Of a DNA stretch of 64,000 bases, positions 45,437 through 54,697 are shown piece after piece; the stretch's first letter is position 1, and each line of letters opens with the position of its first letter. The DNA lies in the NCBI GenBank assembly GCA_963701385.1, contig CAVOZW010000009.1, forward strand, positions 62,001 to 126,000, given 5' to 3'. The notes under the pieces were generated by a model. The model was not told the origin of the DNA. It made no database searches and saw only the letters and a program-made list of their open reading frames with translations. A program made the position numbers and the translations under genes. Source of the stretch: B30-G6 sp963701385 (GTDB taxonomy: Bacteria > Desulfobacterota > Desulfobacteria > Desulfobacterales > B30-G6).

Positions 45437-45575
45437 CGTCATGCCGGATCCCCGATCAGGTCGGGGACAAACTTGACAAGCCTGCCCCGGCAGGCAGTTT
45501 GCCGGGGGCATCCAGACTCTTTCTGGATTCCTGCCCCCCTTCGTGCGAAGAGCCAGGCAAGCGGGAATGACAATA
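45437..45575. repeat. Dispersed palindromic repeat of the GTCATGCCGG...GGAATGACA type
   Basis: Begins CCCGTCATGCCGGATCC and ends GCGGGAATGACA. Inside are the stems CCCCGATCAGGTCGGGG, GCCTGCCCCGGCAGGC and CCAGACTCTTTCTGG. Such composite palindromes are common in proteobacterial intergenic regions. The rest of the gap between the convergent gamma-glutamyltransferase and LivF genes shows nothing else. Confidence 0.65.
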
Positions 45576-45699
45576 TTCGGGTATTTTAGCGCCGGAGCAA
45601 TATTAGCACCAAAACAGGGAGCGCATTTCCCCGGCCGGCTGGGAGTGTTTCAGCCGGATCGTTAAGGGAGATATTCTCAGACCCCAGCAATACCTTTCT

Positions 45700-46404
45700 T
45701 TATCCCCCGAGATAGGCTTTTTGTATCTGAGGATCCACCTTCAAATTTTCTGCACTGTCCTGGAGAACGATGCTGCCGGTTTTGAGAACATAACCCCTGT
45801 GGGCGACATTTAAGGCTTTCTTGGCGTTCTGTTCGACCAGAAGAATGGTCATGCCTTCCATATTCAGTTTCTTGATAAGTTCAAAAACCTTGTCGACAGC
45901 TATGGGCATTAATCCCATTGACACTTCATCGATGAGGAGGAGTTTGGGCATGTTCATGAGGGCTCGGCCGATAGCCAGCATCTGCTGTTCACCACCGGAC
46001 AGCTTGCCCCCCATTTGTCGCTGGCGTTGCTTTAGAATTGGAAACAGATCGAAAACCCAATCCAGGTTTTTGCTTATGACTGCCCGGTCTTGGATCGTAT
46101 AGGCGCCCATGTGAAGGTTTTGAAGAACGGACAACTCCGAAAATATTTTTCGTCCTTCCGGCACAATGCTGATACCGTTTTTAACCCGATCATGGGCCGG
46201 CAGTTTTGTGATTTCTTCTCCCTCGAGCCAAATACCACCGCTGGTCTGTTTCACGAGACCTAAAATAGCCCTGATCAGCGAACTCTTGCCGGCCCCGTTG
46301 GCACCGATAAAGGCCACAAGCTCGCCCTTTGAAACCTCAAATGAAGCGTCGGTAACGGCACGATATTCGCCATAAAATACGGATAGATTTTTGACTCTTA
46401 GCAT
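45700..46404 (-). CDS. livF: Branched-chain-type ABC transporter ATPase (LivF)
   Basis: A 234-residue ABC ATPase. Walker A GANGAGKSS, signature LSGGEQQML, Walker B LLLIDEVSMGL and the H-loop region LLVEQNAKKAL. It energises the LivH-LivM permease together with LivG. ATG 46404 is chosen (GGTGA upstream); a TTG at 46419 would overlap LivG. It is the last gene of livJ-H-M-G-F. The word VSMGL in place of PSLGL is a minor variation. Confidence 0.93.
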   Translation of the reverse strand: MLRVKNLSVFYGEYRAVTDASFEVSKGELVAFIGANGAGKSSLIRAILGLVKQTSGGIWLEGEEITKLPAHDRVKNGISIVPEGRKIFSELSVLQNLHMGAYTIQDRAVISKNLDWVFDLFPILKQRQRQMGGKLSGGEQQMLAIGRALMNMPKLLLIDEVSMGLMPIAVDKVFELIKKLNMEGMTILLVEQNAKKALNVAHRGYVLKTGSIVLQDSAENLKVDPQIQKAYLGG

Positions 46405-46415
46405 GGCTTCACCAA

Positions 46416-47165
46416 TCAAGCGCCCAAGTAGGCTTCAATCACGCGCGGGTCGTTACGGACGGAATCGCTGGGCCCATCACACAAATTCTCACCGAAGTTG
46501 AAAACCACCAGTCGTTCGCACAACTCCATGACATACGGCATGTTGTGCTCGATCAGAAGAATGGACAACCCTTCCTTTTTTAGACGCTTGATGACACCGG
46601 CCAAGGGTGCTATATCTTCTTCCCCCAATCCGGCAAACGGTTCATCCAGCATCAATATTTTGGGTTGCAGCGCCAGCGCCCGCGATATTTCCATACGTTT
46701 CTGATAACCGAGTGGCAGACTGGTTGGTTTTTGATCGATAAAATCTTCCAAGCCCACCAGACGCAGCAACCGCTTTACTTCACCGCGATGGGACTTGAGC
46801 CCGGTGCCCAGCATGGACGGTTTCAATCCCCCCAGCCGGTCCTTGCCCAGAGCAGCCAGAATATTTCTCTCCAGGCTGATATTTTTGAACGGCTTGACAA
46901 TTTGAAAGGTGCGACCGATTCCCAACCTGGCGATACGATGCGTCGGCAATCCGGTGATATCCTTATTATCTAACATCACTCGCCCTTGATCGGGCCGGTA
47001 AACCCCGCAGACAATATTGAAGAAAGTCGTTTTTCCGGCACCGTTCGGTCCGATGAGACCGAGAATTTCATTCGGCATCAACGCCAAGTCGACATTCTTC
47101 AGTGCCTGGACCCCACCGAAAGACTTTGATAGATTTTCAACTTTCAAGATCGGATTCATACCCAT
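46416..47165 (-). CDS. livG: Branched-chain-type ABC transporter ATPase (LivG)
   Basis: A 249-residue ABC ATPase. Walker A GPNGAGKTT, Walker B ILMLDEPFAGL and the LivG-type C-terminus LCDGPSDSVRNDPRVIEAYLGA. The region LPLGYQKRMEISRAL replaces the canonical LSGGQ signature, a frequent variation in LivG. It starts on the last base of the livM stop (TAATG); ATG 47159 is an alternative. The open frame further upstream is inside livM. Confidence 0.93.
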   Translation of the reverse strand: MGMNPILKVENLSKSFGGVQALKNVDLALMPNEILGLIGPNGAGKTTFFNIVCGVYRPDQGRVMLDNKDITGLPTHRIARLGIGRTFQIVKPFKNISLERNILAALGKDRLGGLKPSMLGTGLKSHRGEVKRLLRLVGLEDFIDQKPTSLPLGYQKRMEISRALALQPKILMLDEPFAGLGEEDIAPLAGVIKRLKKEGLSILLIEHNMPYVMELCERLVVFNFGENLCDGPSDSVRNDPRVIEAYLGA

Positions 47166-48073
47166 TAATCCACTTTCACGTCTTGGGTCTTCGAGAACCA
47201 AAAGCGCGGCCTGAAAAACATCCGCAGAATGAATGCTTTGTCGCCGAAGAGCCCCTGTGGCTGAAATCGTGTCATCAACACGATCAGACCGCCGTAGAAA
47301 AGAAGACGATAGTTTGCCAGGGGCCGAAGCAGTTCCGGTAAGGCGGCCATCAGCAAAGCCCCCAGAATCGGTCCCCTGATGGTTCCGATACCCCCGACGA
47401 CCATCATGGAAACGATTGTAATTGAAATCGGAAACGTGAAATCGTTGGGAGTGATGAAACGCATAAAATGGGCGTAAAGCGCACCTGCCAACCCGGCCCA
47501 GGCACAACCCAATGAAAAAGCGATAATTTTAAACTTCGCACAGTTTATGCCAGAGGCCTCTGCAGCATCTTCATCCTCCCGAATTGTCTCCAATGCCAAC
47601 CCCAGCCATGACCTCGATACAAGCCAGTTGAACATGGCGCACAGCCCAACAAATCCGATCGCCATGACCAGGTAATATGCCTTGCTTATTTTCAGACCAA
47701 AAAGCATCGGATACTGGATGCCCATGATACCATAGGCGCCACCGAAAAAATCCGAATACTCAAACACGGTCACAATCACGAAGTTAATGCCGATGGTCGT
47801 TACGGCCAAAAAATCACCCCTGATTCGCAAGGAAATGACACCCACCAAGGCACCGATGATTCCGGCTGAGATCATCGCAAAGGGTATGGCAGACCAGAAG
47901 CTGATACCGAGGTTCAGCGTTACCAGGGCACTGGTATAGGCCCCGATGCCAAAAAAGGCGGCATGGCCGAGAGAGGCCTGCCCTGCGTATCCGGAGATAA
48001 TATTCAGCGAAAGGGAGAGAATGATGTAGATACAGATAATGGTACCGATGGTTGTAAAATAACCTAAGCCCAT
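47165..48073 (-). CDS. livM: Branched-chain-type ABC transporter permease (LivM)
   Basis: A 302-residue inner-membrane permease with about eight helices. ILSLSLNIISGYAGQASLGHAAFFGIGAYTSA and the EAA-like loop (ETIREDEDAAEASGINCAKFKIIAFSLGCAWAGLAGALYA) are typical. It pairs with LivH. Confidence 0.93.
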   Translation of the reverse strand: MGLGYFTTIGTIICIYIILSLSLNIISGYAGQASLGHAAFFGIGAYTSALVTLNLGISFWSAIPFAMISAGIIGALVGVISLRIRGDFLAVTTIGINFVIVTVFEYSDFFGGAYGIMGIQYPMLFGLKISKAYYLVMAIGFVGLCAMFNWLVSRSWLGLALETIREDEDAAEASGINCAKFKIIAFSLGCAWAGLAGALYAHFMRFITPNDFTFPISITIVSMMVVGGIGTIRGPILGALLMAALPELLRPLANYRLLFYGGLIVLMTRFQPQGLFGDKAFILRMFFRPRFWFSKTQDVKVD

Positions 48074-48079
48074 TTGATT

Positions 48080-48937
48080 TTACCTATTCTTGCCAAAGAG
48101 ACCTTGCGGTCTGATTATCAGAATCAGGATCATGGCCGTAAATGCGATTGCGTCACGGGGCATGATGAATCCGTAGTAAGCCGACATGATTGTTTCGGCC
48201 ATGCCAATGATCAAACCGGCGACAATGGTACCGGGAATGGAACCCATACCACCCAAAACGACGATGGCGAACATTTTGTAGGAAATGACCGTACCCATGG
48301 TGGGCAGGACCGAGTTGTAGTTGATGGCGGTCAACACACCCGCGATCGCGGCCACCGTTGAAGCAATGATGAAGTTGAATGTCACGACCTGCCGCACATT
48401 GACACCCATGGCTTCAGCCGTGTCCATGTCCTGAGCCGTGGCTTTCCATGCCAGGCCCAGCTTGGTTCGTGAGATGATCACATATACCATCAGCAGACAG
48501 GCGGCCGTGGTGATCAGAATCAAAGCCTGATGGGACGTTACGACTGCATCCATAATATGAATTCGTTCGAACCAGAGATTGACCTTGAAGGCCCTGATGT
48601 AAGGTCCTCCCAAGAGCCGGAAAAGATCTTCACAGAAGATGTAAAGACCCACCGAGGCGATCAGGGGAACGATTCTTTCCTCCGCAAGCATAGGCGTGTA
48701 AAGGAAACGTTGAATGAGATAACCGAAAACCGCGCAGCCTGCCGCAGCCATGAATAAGGCTAGAATAAGGCTGTTGGTGTAGGTATAGGCAACCAGGCCC
48801 AGGTAGGCACCGGAAACGAACACGGCCGCATGCGCAATGTGAAGAATGCGCAAGATCCCATAGACCATGGTCAGCCCCACTGCAATGAGGGCGTATAAAC
48901 TACCGATGATGATTCCATTTAGAAGCTGCTGCAACAT
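48080..48937 (-). CDS. livH: Branched-chain-type ABC transporter permease (LivH)
   Basis: A 285-residue permease with about eight helices: GIIIGSLYALIAVGLTMVYGILRILHIAHAAVF at the start and the conserved loop AWKATAQDMDTAEAMGVNVRQVVTFNFIIASTVAAIAG. It ends 6 bases before livM. A stem-loop lies in front, after livJ. Confidence 0.93.
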   Translation of the reverse strand: MLQQLLNGIIIGSLYALIAVGLTMVYGILRILHIAHAAVFVSGAYLGLVAYTYTNSLILALFMAAAGCAVFGYLIQRFLYTPMLAEERIVPLIASVGLYIFCEDLFRLLGGPYIRAFKVNLWFERIHIMDAVVTSHQALILITTAACLLMVYVIISRTKLGLAWKATAQDMDTAEAMGVNVRQVVTFNFIIASTVAAIAGVLTAINYNSVLPTMGTVISYKMFAIVVLGGMGSIPGTIVAGLIIGMAETIMSAYYGFIMPRDAIAFTAMILILIIRPQGLFGKNR

Positions 48938-48988
48938 GGCAATCAGATGTCTTCTTCCGCAGGTGAGACCGACGGGGTGCTTGACAGG

Positions 48989-49019
48989 GCAGTGAGAAAG
49001 CAGTTTGCCTTCTCACTGC
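48989..49019 (-). promoter_or_regulatory. Intercistronic hairpin behind the first Liv binding-protein gene
   Basis: Perfect 10-bp stem GCAGTGAGAA / TTCTCACTGC, loop of 11, in the 240-base gap between the binding-protein and LivH genes. It probably lets the binding protein be made in excess over the permease. Confidence 0.55.
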
Positions 49020-49179
49020 TGCACCGTCATTTAGCCCGAACATGTCATGAAAATTTGAAAGAAAAAATTCCACCCCTGGCGCTCCCTGACGGCCACATTG
49101 ACTGTGCTATCGGCAAACGACGGCTGCGCTTAACCGAGTAACTTGTCAACGAATCCGACAGGGGCGTGAAACATTCGGC

Positions 49180-50346
49180 TTAGGGTGTCAAAAGAGACGC
49201 GTCGGAGACAACGCCGTAGTAATGAAACGCATTGTTTTTGACAATTTGGAGCTCGACATTTTTGATGACTTCACCCTGGGCGGTAAATTCCTGAATCTGG
49301 CCGGTAACCCCCTGCCAGCCTTTCATTGTGCGGAATGTTTCCACGATTTGGTCTGAATCGGTGCCGACCTTCTTGATAGCGTCAAGGACCATCAAGAGTG
49401 CATCATACGTTGAGGCGCCGGTCATATCCGGGGCAAGGCCATACTTCTTTTCGTAGTCTTTCAGGTATTCCTGAGTGATATCGACCTTTGAATCACGGTC
49501 CAGATTGGTGGTGATGATGATGCCGTCCGCGGATTTGCCGGCGACTTCCAGAAAGCCCTTGGTGCTGTCGAGACCCTCCGAACCCATCTGCTGAGCCGAA
49601 ATTCCCAGGTCAGCGGCCTGCTTCAGGATCAGGGCACCGTCATGCGGATACGCTGTATTGTAAATCAAGTCCGGGTTGAGTTTCTTAATCTTGGTTAAGA
49701 CCGGCGAAAACTCTTTTTCTCCCATCTTGAACTTGTCTTCCGACAGAATCTTGACACCCAGCTTTTCGGCGTATTCTCTGAAACCCTTGGCCAGGGACTG
49801 CCCGAAGTCATTGTCTTGCACCAGCATCGAAACGGTTTTGGCTTTCAGCATTTTTGCTGCGGCATACCCGCCAGCCCTTCCCTGCACATGACCCAGCACC
49901 GTTACCCGAAAAACATATTTTCCACCGGACGTGACCGCCGGGTGCAGGGCATAGCCGACGGAGAAGGGAATCTTTTCTTCCTGAAAAACCTGTGCGGCAG
50001 CGCGAGTGGTAAAAGAGTACGAACCGGACACGCCGGCGACGATGTCGTCGCCTTCGATCATTTTATGGGCCACGGTTACGGCCTGTTTTGAATCGAACTG
50101 ATCGTCATATACAAATAATTCGATCTGCTGCCCGTTGATGCCCCCGGCGGCATTGATTTTTTCGACCAGCATCTCGCAGGATTGCTTTGCCGATTGACCA
50201 TCTGCCGCAGCGGGTCCGGTCAGGGGGGCCATAAGCCCGATCTTGATGGTTTCTGCGCCGGCAAGTGGACCAAAAATCAGTACCAGCGCCGTTACAACGG
50301 CCACGATCAACACCCGGGATGTATTCATTTTTATGGCAAATTTCAT
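49180..50346 (-). CDS. Periplasmic branched-chain-type substrate-binding protein (LivJ-like)
   Basis: A 388-residue exported protein. The signal peptide is residues 1-30 (SRVLIVAVVTALVLIFGPLAGA, cleavage after AGA), then IKIGLMAPLTGPAAADGQSAKQ, the standard start of the Peripla_BP_6 fold. The ATG at 50346 has GGAG 9-10 bases upstream. It is the first gene of the livJ-H-M-G-F operon. The ligand is not fixed by sequence: branched amino acids, amides and aromatic or fatty acids are all bound by relatives. Confidence 0.92.
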   Translation of the reverse strand: MKFAIKMNTSRVLIVAVVTALVLIFGPLAGAETIKIGLMAPLTGPAAADGQSAKQSCEMLVEKINAAGGINGQQIELFVYDDQFDSKQAVTVAHKMIEGDDIVAGVSGSYSFTTRAAAQVFQEEKIPFSVGYALHPAVTSGGKYVFRVTVLGHVQGRAGGYAAAKMLKAKTVSMLVQDNDFGQSLAKGFREYAEKLGVKILSEDKFKMGEKEFSPVLTKIKKLNPDLIYNTAYPHDGALILKQAADLGISAQQMGSEGLDSTKGFLEVAGKSADGIIITTNLDRDSKVDITQEYLKDYEKKYGLAPDMTGASTYDALLMVLDAIKKVGTDSDQIVETFRTMKGWQGVTGQIQEFTAQGEVIKNVELQIVKNNAFHYYGVVSDASLLTP

Positions 50347-50663
50347 AGCATGTTCTCCTTTTGTGACGTTCAATGAATGGGTTGGCCCGAATCGGGAACA
50401 AAAAACGATCAAAATCTTCTTTATTGTTTATATATATCAGTCAATTAGAATGGCAAACGAAGAAGATTTCTTCATGCCGGTTTGTAGCATACCCCTGATG
50501 AAATATGCAAGGATCAAAAGATGAAAAAATTGGGTCTGGCGTCTGAAATGTTTGCAAAGTCCCAATGAGAATGCCGCAGACTGCTTTGATATTCGAATCT
50601 ACAGCCCGGAAACCACGCCACAGCACAGTCTGAAGAATGAAGGCCCATTTCCCAGGTTCAATC
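50347..50663. other. Gap in front of the Liv operon
   Basis: About 317 bases with no convincing gene. An 80-codon minus-strand frame at 50441-50683 overlaps the next gene and has no ribosome site. The Liv promoter is expected here, but I see no clear pair of boxes. Confidence 0.4.
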
Positions 50664-51419
50664 TCAGGACTGGGGATTCGCAAGCGGTTTTGCAGTGATC
50701 CATTGCCTCAATCGCAGTATAAGATAGGTGATCGAGAAACAATAAGCCGGCAGGTAAAGCCACCAGGCAAACGGGTTCGGAAATCCGGATCGTTGGATGT
50801 CGCCGGGGATCTGTAAAATATTTTTCCAGTCCCAACAAAATGCCACGATCATGACGAGGGCACACATCAGTTCAATGCCCATGTCGTACCAGCGCCAGCG
50901 CATTTCATATCCCTTTTGATCAAAATAGAGAATGAGTGAACCTGCCACGACCATGGTGATGGCAATCAGCAAGGGGCTTATGACCGGACCGACCCACGGC
51001 AGCGGCACATAGAACAGAAGATCCCATGTCAGAAGGCTTTCGGGCCAGCCCACCATAACAAACAGCCACACGTAATAGAAGATGTCCCACACGCCGAACG
51101 CAATCATAAAAAAACAAAACTTTTGAAATCTATTTTTTCCGCTAATCCACCCCACCGCTATCAGAATGATCATGGTGGCAATTTCACGACCGAACTCGAT
51201 GCGAACCAGGGGGTCGACAACATGTTTGCCATCCACCCATTTGACTGTCAGTGGAAAGCTGAAATTGCCGTCGAAGTAGATGTCTCGGAGATATACGACC
51301 ACCGCACTCTCGACCCATGCAAACGCCATGGAAAAAATGACAATCCAGGTCCAATTGACAAAAACGGTATTGGAATATCTTTGTAATTCAATCTCGCGAT
51401 GGCTATTTGTTGTGGCCAT
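50664..51419 (-). CDS. Integral membrane protein of unknown function
   Basis: A 251-residue protein with about six hydrophobic helices and many Trp residues (VNWTWIVIFSMAFAWVESAVVVYLRDIYF near the start). I recognise no family. Glu in WVESAVV and Asp/Glu between helices could be functional. GGAAT lies about 7 bases in front of the ATG. It lies behind the YitT gene, 70 bases away on the same strand, so the two may be co-transcribed. Confidence 0.7.
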   Translation of the reverse strand: MATTNSHREIELQRYSNTVFVNWTWIVIFSMAFAWVESAVVVYLRDIYFDGNFSFPLTVKWVDGKHVVDPLVRIEFGREIATMIILIAVGWISGKNRFQKFCFFMIAFGVWDIFYYVWLFVMVGWPESLLTWDLLFYVPLPWVGPVISPLLIAITMVVAGSLILYFDQKGYEMRWRWYDMGIELMCALVMIVAFCWDWKNILQIPGDIQRSGFPNPFAWWLYLPAYCFSITYLILRLRQWITAKPLANPQS

Positions 51420-51486
51420 GTTGGATTCCTTTCATTGCCATTCACCCGAACCAAAAAACCAAGTCCCAAGCGCTTGTCTTTTGGGT

Positions 51487-52359
51487 TTATCGGAGTTTGC
51501 CACCCATGGCTTGATGGCCTTGCATAATGACCACAAAAGCCTTGGGGTCGGCTTCATTTACAATTGAGGTTAATATTTTCACATCCGGTCGTTTCAGTGC
51601 ACAAAACAATGTCGTATGCGCCGCATTGGAAAACATGCCTTTTGCAGCCCAGGAAGTCACGCCAATACTCATGTGGTCAAACAAGGCCTGGGAAACGCTT
51701 TCTGGCTGATCGGTAACAATTAAGGCCGTTCTCACGACGCTGGGACCTTCCAGTACGTAATCGGCTACCATTCCCCACGTGAACAGGGTTATAAATGCAT
51801 AGAGCGCCATCTCCCACCCGAAAACCATTCCAGCAATGATGATGACACCACCATCGATCAGCATGTATACTTGGCTGTTTGGAATGCCGGTTTTCAGATT
51901 TACCAAACGGCTGATGACCGAGGAGCCTGCGGGTGAAGTCCCGCCCCGATAGACGAATCCGATGCCGATTCCACCAACAACACCGCCGTATATTGCGTTC
52001 AAAAGCAGGTCATCGGTAATTCCGGAGGGCAGGAAAACGGCCAGGACATCGATCCCCAAAGAGTAAATGATGGTTACATAGGAAGCCCGTATGAGAAAGC
52101 GAAAGCGTCCCAGGTAGTAGAACCCAACAACCAACATGGGTATGGTCAATATCAGCATCGTTATACCCGGCAACCAGCCAGTATATTTGTGAATGATGAT
52201 GGCGGCCCCAGATACGCCACCGGGTGCGATATTGAACGGTGCCAGAAAAATGTCGAAACCAATTGCCAGGATAACGGATCCGATGGTCAGCAAAAAATAG
52301 TCGGGCACAATTTTGTGAAGATAATGTTTGGCCTTGAGTTTCTTAACATATGGATTCAT
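51487..52359 (-). CDS. YitT family membrane protein (DUF161 plus DUF2179)
   Basis: A 290-residue protein with five to six helices in the first 200 residues. PFNIAPGGVSGAAIIIHKYTGWLPG and GGVVGGIGIGFVYRGGTSPAGSSVISRL are classical YitT words. The soluble C-terminal DUF2179 domain (ALIVTDQPESVSQALFDHM to FVVIMQGHQAMGGKLR) completes the family layout. GGAG lies before ATG 52359; longer starts lack a site. The function of the family is unknown. Confidence 0.9.
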   Translation of the reverse strand: MNPYVKKLKAKHYLHKIVPDYFLLTIGSVILAIGFDIFLAPFNIAPGGVSGAAIIIHKYTGWLPGITMLILTIPMLVVGFYYLGRFRFLIRASYVTIIYSLGIDVLAVFLPSGITDDLLLNAIYGGVVGGIGIGFVYRGGTSPAGSSVISRLVNLKTGIPNSQVYMLIDGGVIIIAGMVFGWEMALYAFITLFTWGMVADYVLEGPSVVRTALIVTDQPESVSQALFDHMSIGVTSWAAKGMFSNAAHTTLFCALKRPDVKILTSIVNEADPKAFVVIMQGHQAMGGKLR

Positions 52360-52514
52360 ATAGATTTTCTCCAAAAGATAACATTTTTGATTCTTCGTGC
52401 AGGAATACAAGGCTCGGGGCTTCATTGGGTGGCGGTCCATAGCAGCCTATTTCCAGGTGTTTTGGGCCAATATCGAGGTGGGTTGTCTTCAGCATCGATT
52501 AAATCCGAACGGGG

Positions 52515-53645
52515 TCAGATGGTTTCGGAAGCGATTAATGATTCGATCTCCTGGGCGCTGAAGCCAAAATCAGCCAGGACGCTTTGTGTGTCCTGGCCGG
52601 GTGTGGGCGGTGGTCCCTTGATTTCGGGTTTGGTTCTCGAAAAACGGGGTGCCGGGGCCGGCTGGAGCACGCCCTCGTTTTCGATAAAGGTTTTGCGTTG
52701 TTTGTTGTGGGGGTGCTCGGGCGCTTCGGACATGGACAAGACCGGTGCAAAGCAAACATCACTGCCTTCCATGATGTCGCACCACGCTTGACGGGTTTTG
52801 GTCTTGAACAGAATCGAAAGTTTGTCCTTCAGCCGAGGCCATTGGGTAAAATCGAGCTGATTCTGAAAATCCGGATCATCGATTTCAGCAAGTTTGAGCA
52901 GGCCTTCGTAAAACTGGGGTTCGATGGCACCGATGGCGATGAACTTATTGTCTGCGGTTTCATAGGTATCATAGAAATGCGCACCGCTGTCCAGCAGGTT
53001 GGTGCCGGGCTTGTCGTTCCAGAGGCCGGCGGCCTTGAGCCCGTATATCATGGCCATGAGTGCGGCCGAGCCGTCGGTCATGGCCGCATCCACCACCTGC
53101 CCCTGTCCTGATTTTCGTGCTTCGTACAAGGCGCAGACCATGCCAAAGGCCAGCAGCATGCCGCCGCCGCCGAAGTCCCCCACCAGGTTCAAGGGAGGCA
53201 CCGGCTTTTGACCTTCGCGGCCGATGGTGTGCAACGCACCGGAAAGCGCAATGTAGTTGATGTCGTGGCCGGCAGCCCGTGCCAAGGGTCCTTCTTGTCC
53301 CCAGCCGGTCATCCTGCCGTAAACGAGCCTGGGGTTTCGTTCCAGGCAGACATCGGGCCCGATGCCCAGCTTCTCCATGACGCCGGGACGAAAGCCTTCC
53401 TGCAGGGCATCTACCTGCTCCAGCATCCGTAGTAGCGTATTCATCCCTTGCGGTTTCCTCAGGTTCATTGAAATGGATTTTCGGTTTCGGGTCAGGAGAT
53501 CGTATTTGGGCTCAGACAAAGACAATCCACCTTTTCGCTCGATGCGGACGATCTCGGCGCCCATATCCGAGAGCATCATGCCGCAGAAAGGTCCCGGACC
53601 GATGCCCCCGACTTCGATGATTTTAACGCCTGTTAATGGACCCAT
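52515..53645 (-). CDS. CaiB/BaiF family III CoA transferase, alpha-methylacyl-CoA racemase type
   Basis: A 376-residue protein. GVKIIEVGGIGPGPFCGMMLSDMGAEIVRIE at the N-terminus and GHDINYIALSGALHTIG and NLVGDFGGGGMLLAFG in the middle match methylacyl-CoA racemases, with a His-Asp pair (GHDINY) for proton transfer. The best function is epimerising 2-methylacyl-CoA esters in branched fatty-acid or hydrocarbon oxidation; a plain CoA transferase is the alternative. AAGGAGG lies 5-6 bases before ATG 53645. A duplicated segment precedes it, reading in frame up to a TGA. Confidence 0.88.
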   Translation of the reverse strand: MGPLTGVKIIEVGGIGPGPFCGMMLSDMGAEIVRIERKGGLSLSEPKYDLLTRNRKSISMNLRKPQGMNTLLRMLEQVDALQEGFRPGVMEKLGIGPDVCLERNPRLVYGRMTGWGQEGPLARAAGHDINYIALSGALHTIGREGQKPVPPLNLVGDFGGGGMLLAFGMVCALYEARKSGQGQVVDAAMTDGSAALMAMIYGLKAAGLWNDKPGTNLLDSGAHFYDTYETADNKFIAIGAIEPQFYEGLLKLAEIDDPDFQNQLDFTQWPRLKDKLSILFKTKTRQAWCDIMEGSDVCFAPVLSMSEAPEHPHNKQRKTFIENEGVLQPAPAPRFSRTKPEIKGPPPTPGQDTQSVLADFGFSAQEIESLIASETI

Positions 53646-53662
53646 GTTTTCCTCCTTACTAG

Positions 53663-53880
53663 TATCCATCCATAAATGGTCTTTTCACGCCCTGCCTGTG
53701 TTGGTCGCCATGATTTAACTCCTCAAAATAGCTCGCTATTCCTCCGGGTTAAATCTGACGCCCGCCTTGTCAGAACGTGAAAATCCCTATTTCTGGACGG
53801 ACACTAACTGTACCCATCCACAAAGGGTCTTTTCGCGCCCTGCCATCGTTGGAAGCCATGATTTGACGCCTCGAAATGGG
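53663..53880. repeat. Diverged direct duplication in front of the CoA transferase
   Basis: Segments 53663-53736 and 53807-53880 match over about 73 bases with scattered substitutions (shared words ATCCATCCA, GGTCTTTTC, CGCCCTGCC, GCCATGATTT). On the minus strand the outer copy reads MASNDGRARKDPLWMG and the inner MATNTGRA-stop-KDHLWMD, in frame with the CoA transferase. A palindrome AATAGC-TC-GCTATT lies between them. It is probably a remnant of gene-end duplication. Confidence 0.6.
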
Positions 53881-53970
53881 GGCAAGACAAAGGAGACTTC
53901 ACGTCTCCGCAAGTTCGAGTTTTAAACCGCCTGCCGGGCACGCGGTTTGTGGAACAATCAACCATGGCAC

Positions 53971-54522
53971 CTACTCCTTTGCTGACTGCTTGTATTTCGC
54001 AAAAGCCGGACCATCGGCGCGCCAGACATGGCAGGTGTTTTTTAACCTTTCCAGAGAGTATGCCTTGAGGGCCTTGGATTCGTTTGGCCGTCGAGTGGCC
54101 ATCGTCCAGGCGCCTTGCACAGCCGCCGGCGCCATGGCCATCAAGAGCGCCACGAGATGGGCGCATCCCTTTGCACCGCCCACGAGCTTCTTGACTTTTA
54201 TGGTAAAACCAGACACGATCGACATCCCTTTGACGGGCTCGAGAGATCGGCGTGTTTCGAGGCAGACATCGTTAGGAACCGTCGGCATTTCCACATGGAT
54301 GTCCTCGATGACAAGCCCGGGGCCCCGGACCTTCATGCGGATGATCATGTTGTGGAGCACACCGGGACGTACCACTTCGCCGCCGGAGCGATAGGCGTCG
54401 ATCAGTCGATCGTCTTTCAGCTGTCCCTCTACGACAATCGCGTCGTCTTGACAGGCATAAATAACCACATCTATGATGCGGGTGTGAATCTTTTGGCAAG
54501 ACGTGCTATCGATATCGATCAT
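53971..54522 (-). CDS. DUF2889-like protein
   Basis: A 183-residue soluble protein. The word GGAKGCAHLVALLMAMAPAAVQGAW (quoted in two parts: GGAKGCAHLVALL, MAMAPAAVQGAW) and the nearby LEPVKGMSIVSGFTIKV fit the DUF2889 family, which lies in catabolic and CoA gene clusters and has no known activity. The Cys-His pair in GCAH is a possible metal site. It is divergent from the FrnE-like selenoprotein gene. Confidence 0.7.
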   Translation of the reverse strand: MIDIDSTSCQKIHTRIIDVVIYACQDDAIVVEGQLKDDRLIDAYRSGGEVVRPGVLHNMIIRMKVRGPGLVIEDIHVEMPTVPNDVCLETRRSLEPVKGMSIVSGFTIKVKKLVGGAKGCAHLVALLMAMAPAAVQGAWTMATRRPNESKALKAYSLERLKNTCHVWRADGPAFAKYKQSAKE

Positions 54523-54601
54523 ATATTCCCCTGTCGTTGATTTTGTGATACACGGTATTTGGGTTGTATCCTGCTATAACACAAGATTAGATGGATCTGA
54601 A

Positions 54602-54640
54602 GCGACAATGTCGCGTTCGATAAAATCGTGCAACGATTTT
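54602..54640. repeat. Two-hairpin repeat element (family P)
   Basis: A first palindrome GCGAC-AAT-GTCGC (54602-54614), then ATAAAATCG-TGCAA-CGATTTT (54620-54640). It is nearly identical in order and loop to 41121-41161. It lies 60 bases before the FrnE-like gene. Confidence 0.75.
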
Positions 54641-54697
54641 TCCCGCAGTTGCAAAAAAACCCCGGACTTGCCCGTGGTTCCAAAAGGAAAAGAAAAT

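Noticed and set aside
46416..47507. A long N-terminal extension of LivG
   Set aside because: The extra 114 codons lie inside livM in another frame and are rich in Arg, His and Ser, as expected of a shadow; TAATG overlap gives a natural start.
50441..50683. 80-codon minus-strand frame in front of the Liv operon
   Set aside because: No ribosome site, overlaps the membrane-protein gene, no recognisable features.
53645..53720. A third selenocysteine TGA in the leader MATNTGRA-TGA-KDHLWMD of the CoA transferase
   Set aside because: The sister copy has CGA (Arg), the family has no catalytic Cys there, and a perfect ribosome site lies in front of the downstream ATG 53645. It is a mutated remnant, not Sec.
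53804..54166. 120-codon minus-strand frame overlapping the DUF2889-like gene
   Set aside because: It runs out of frame through the real gene and ends in the duplicated segment; composition is that of a shadow frame.
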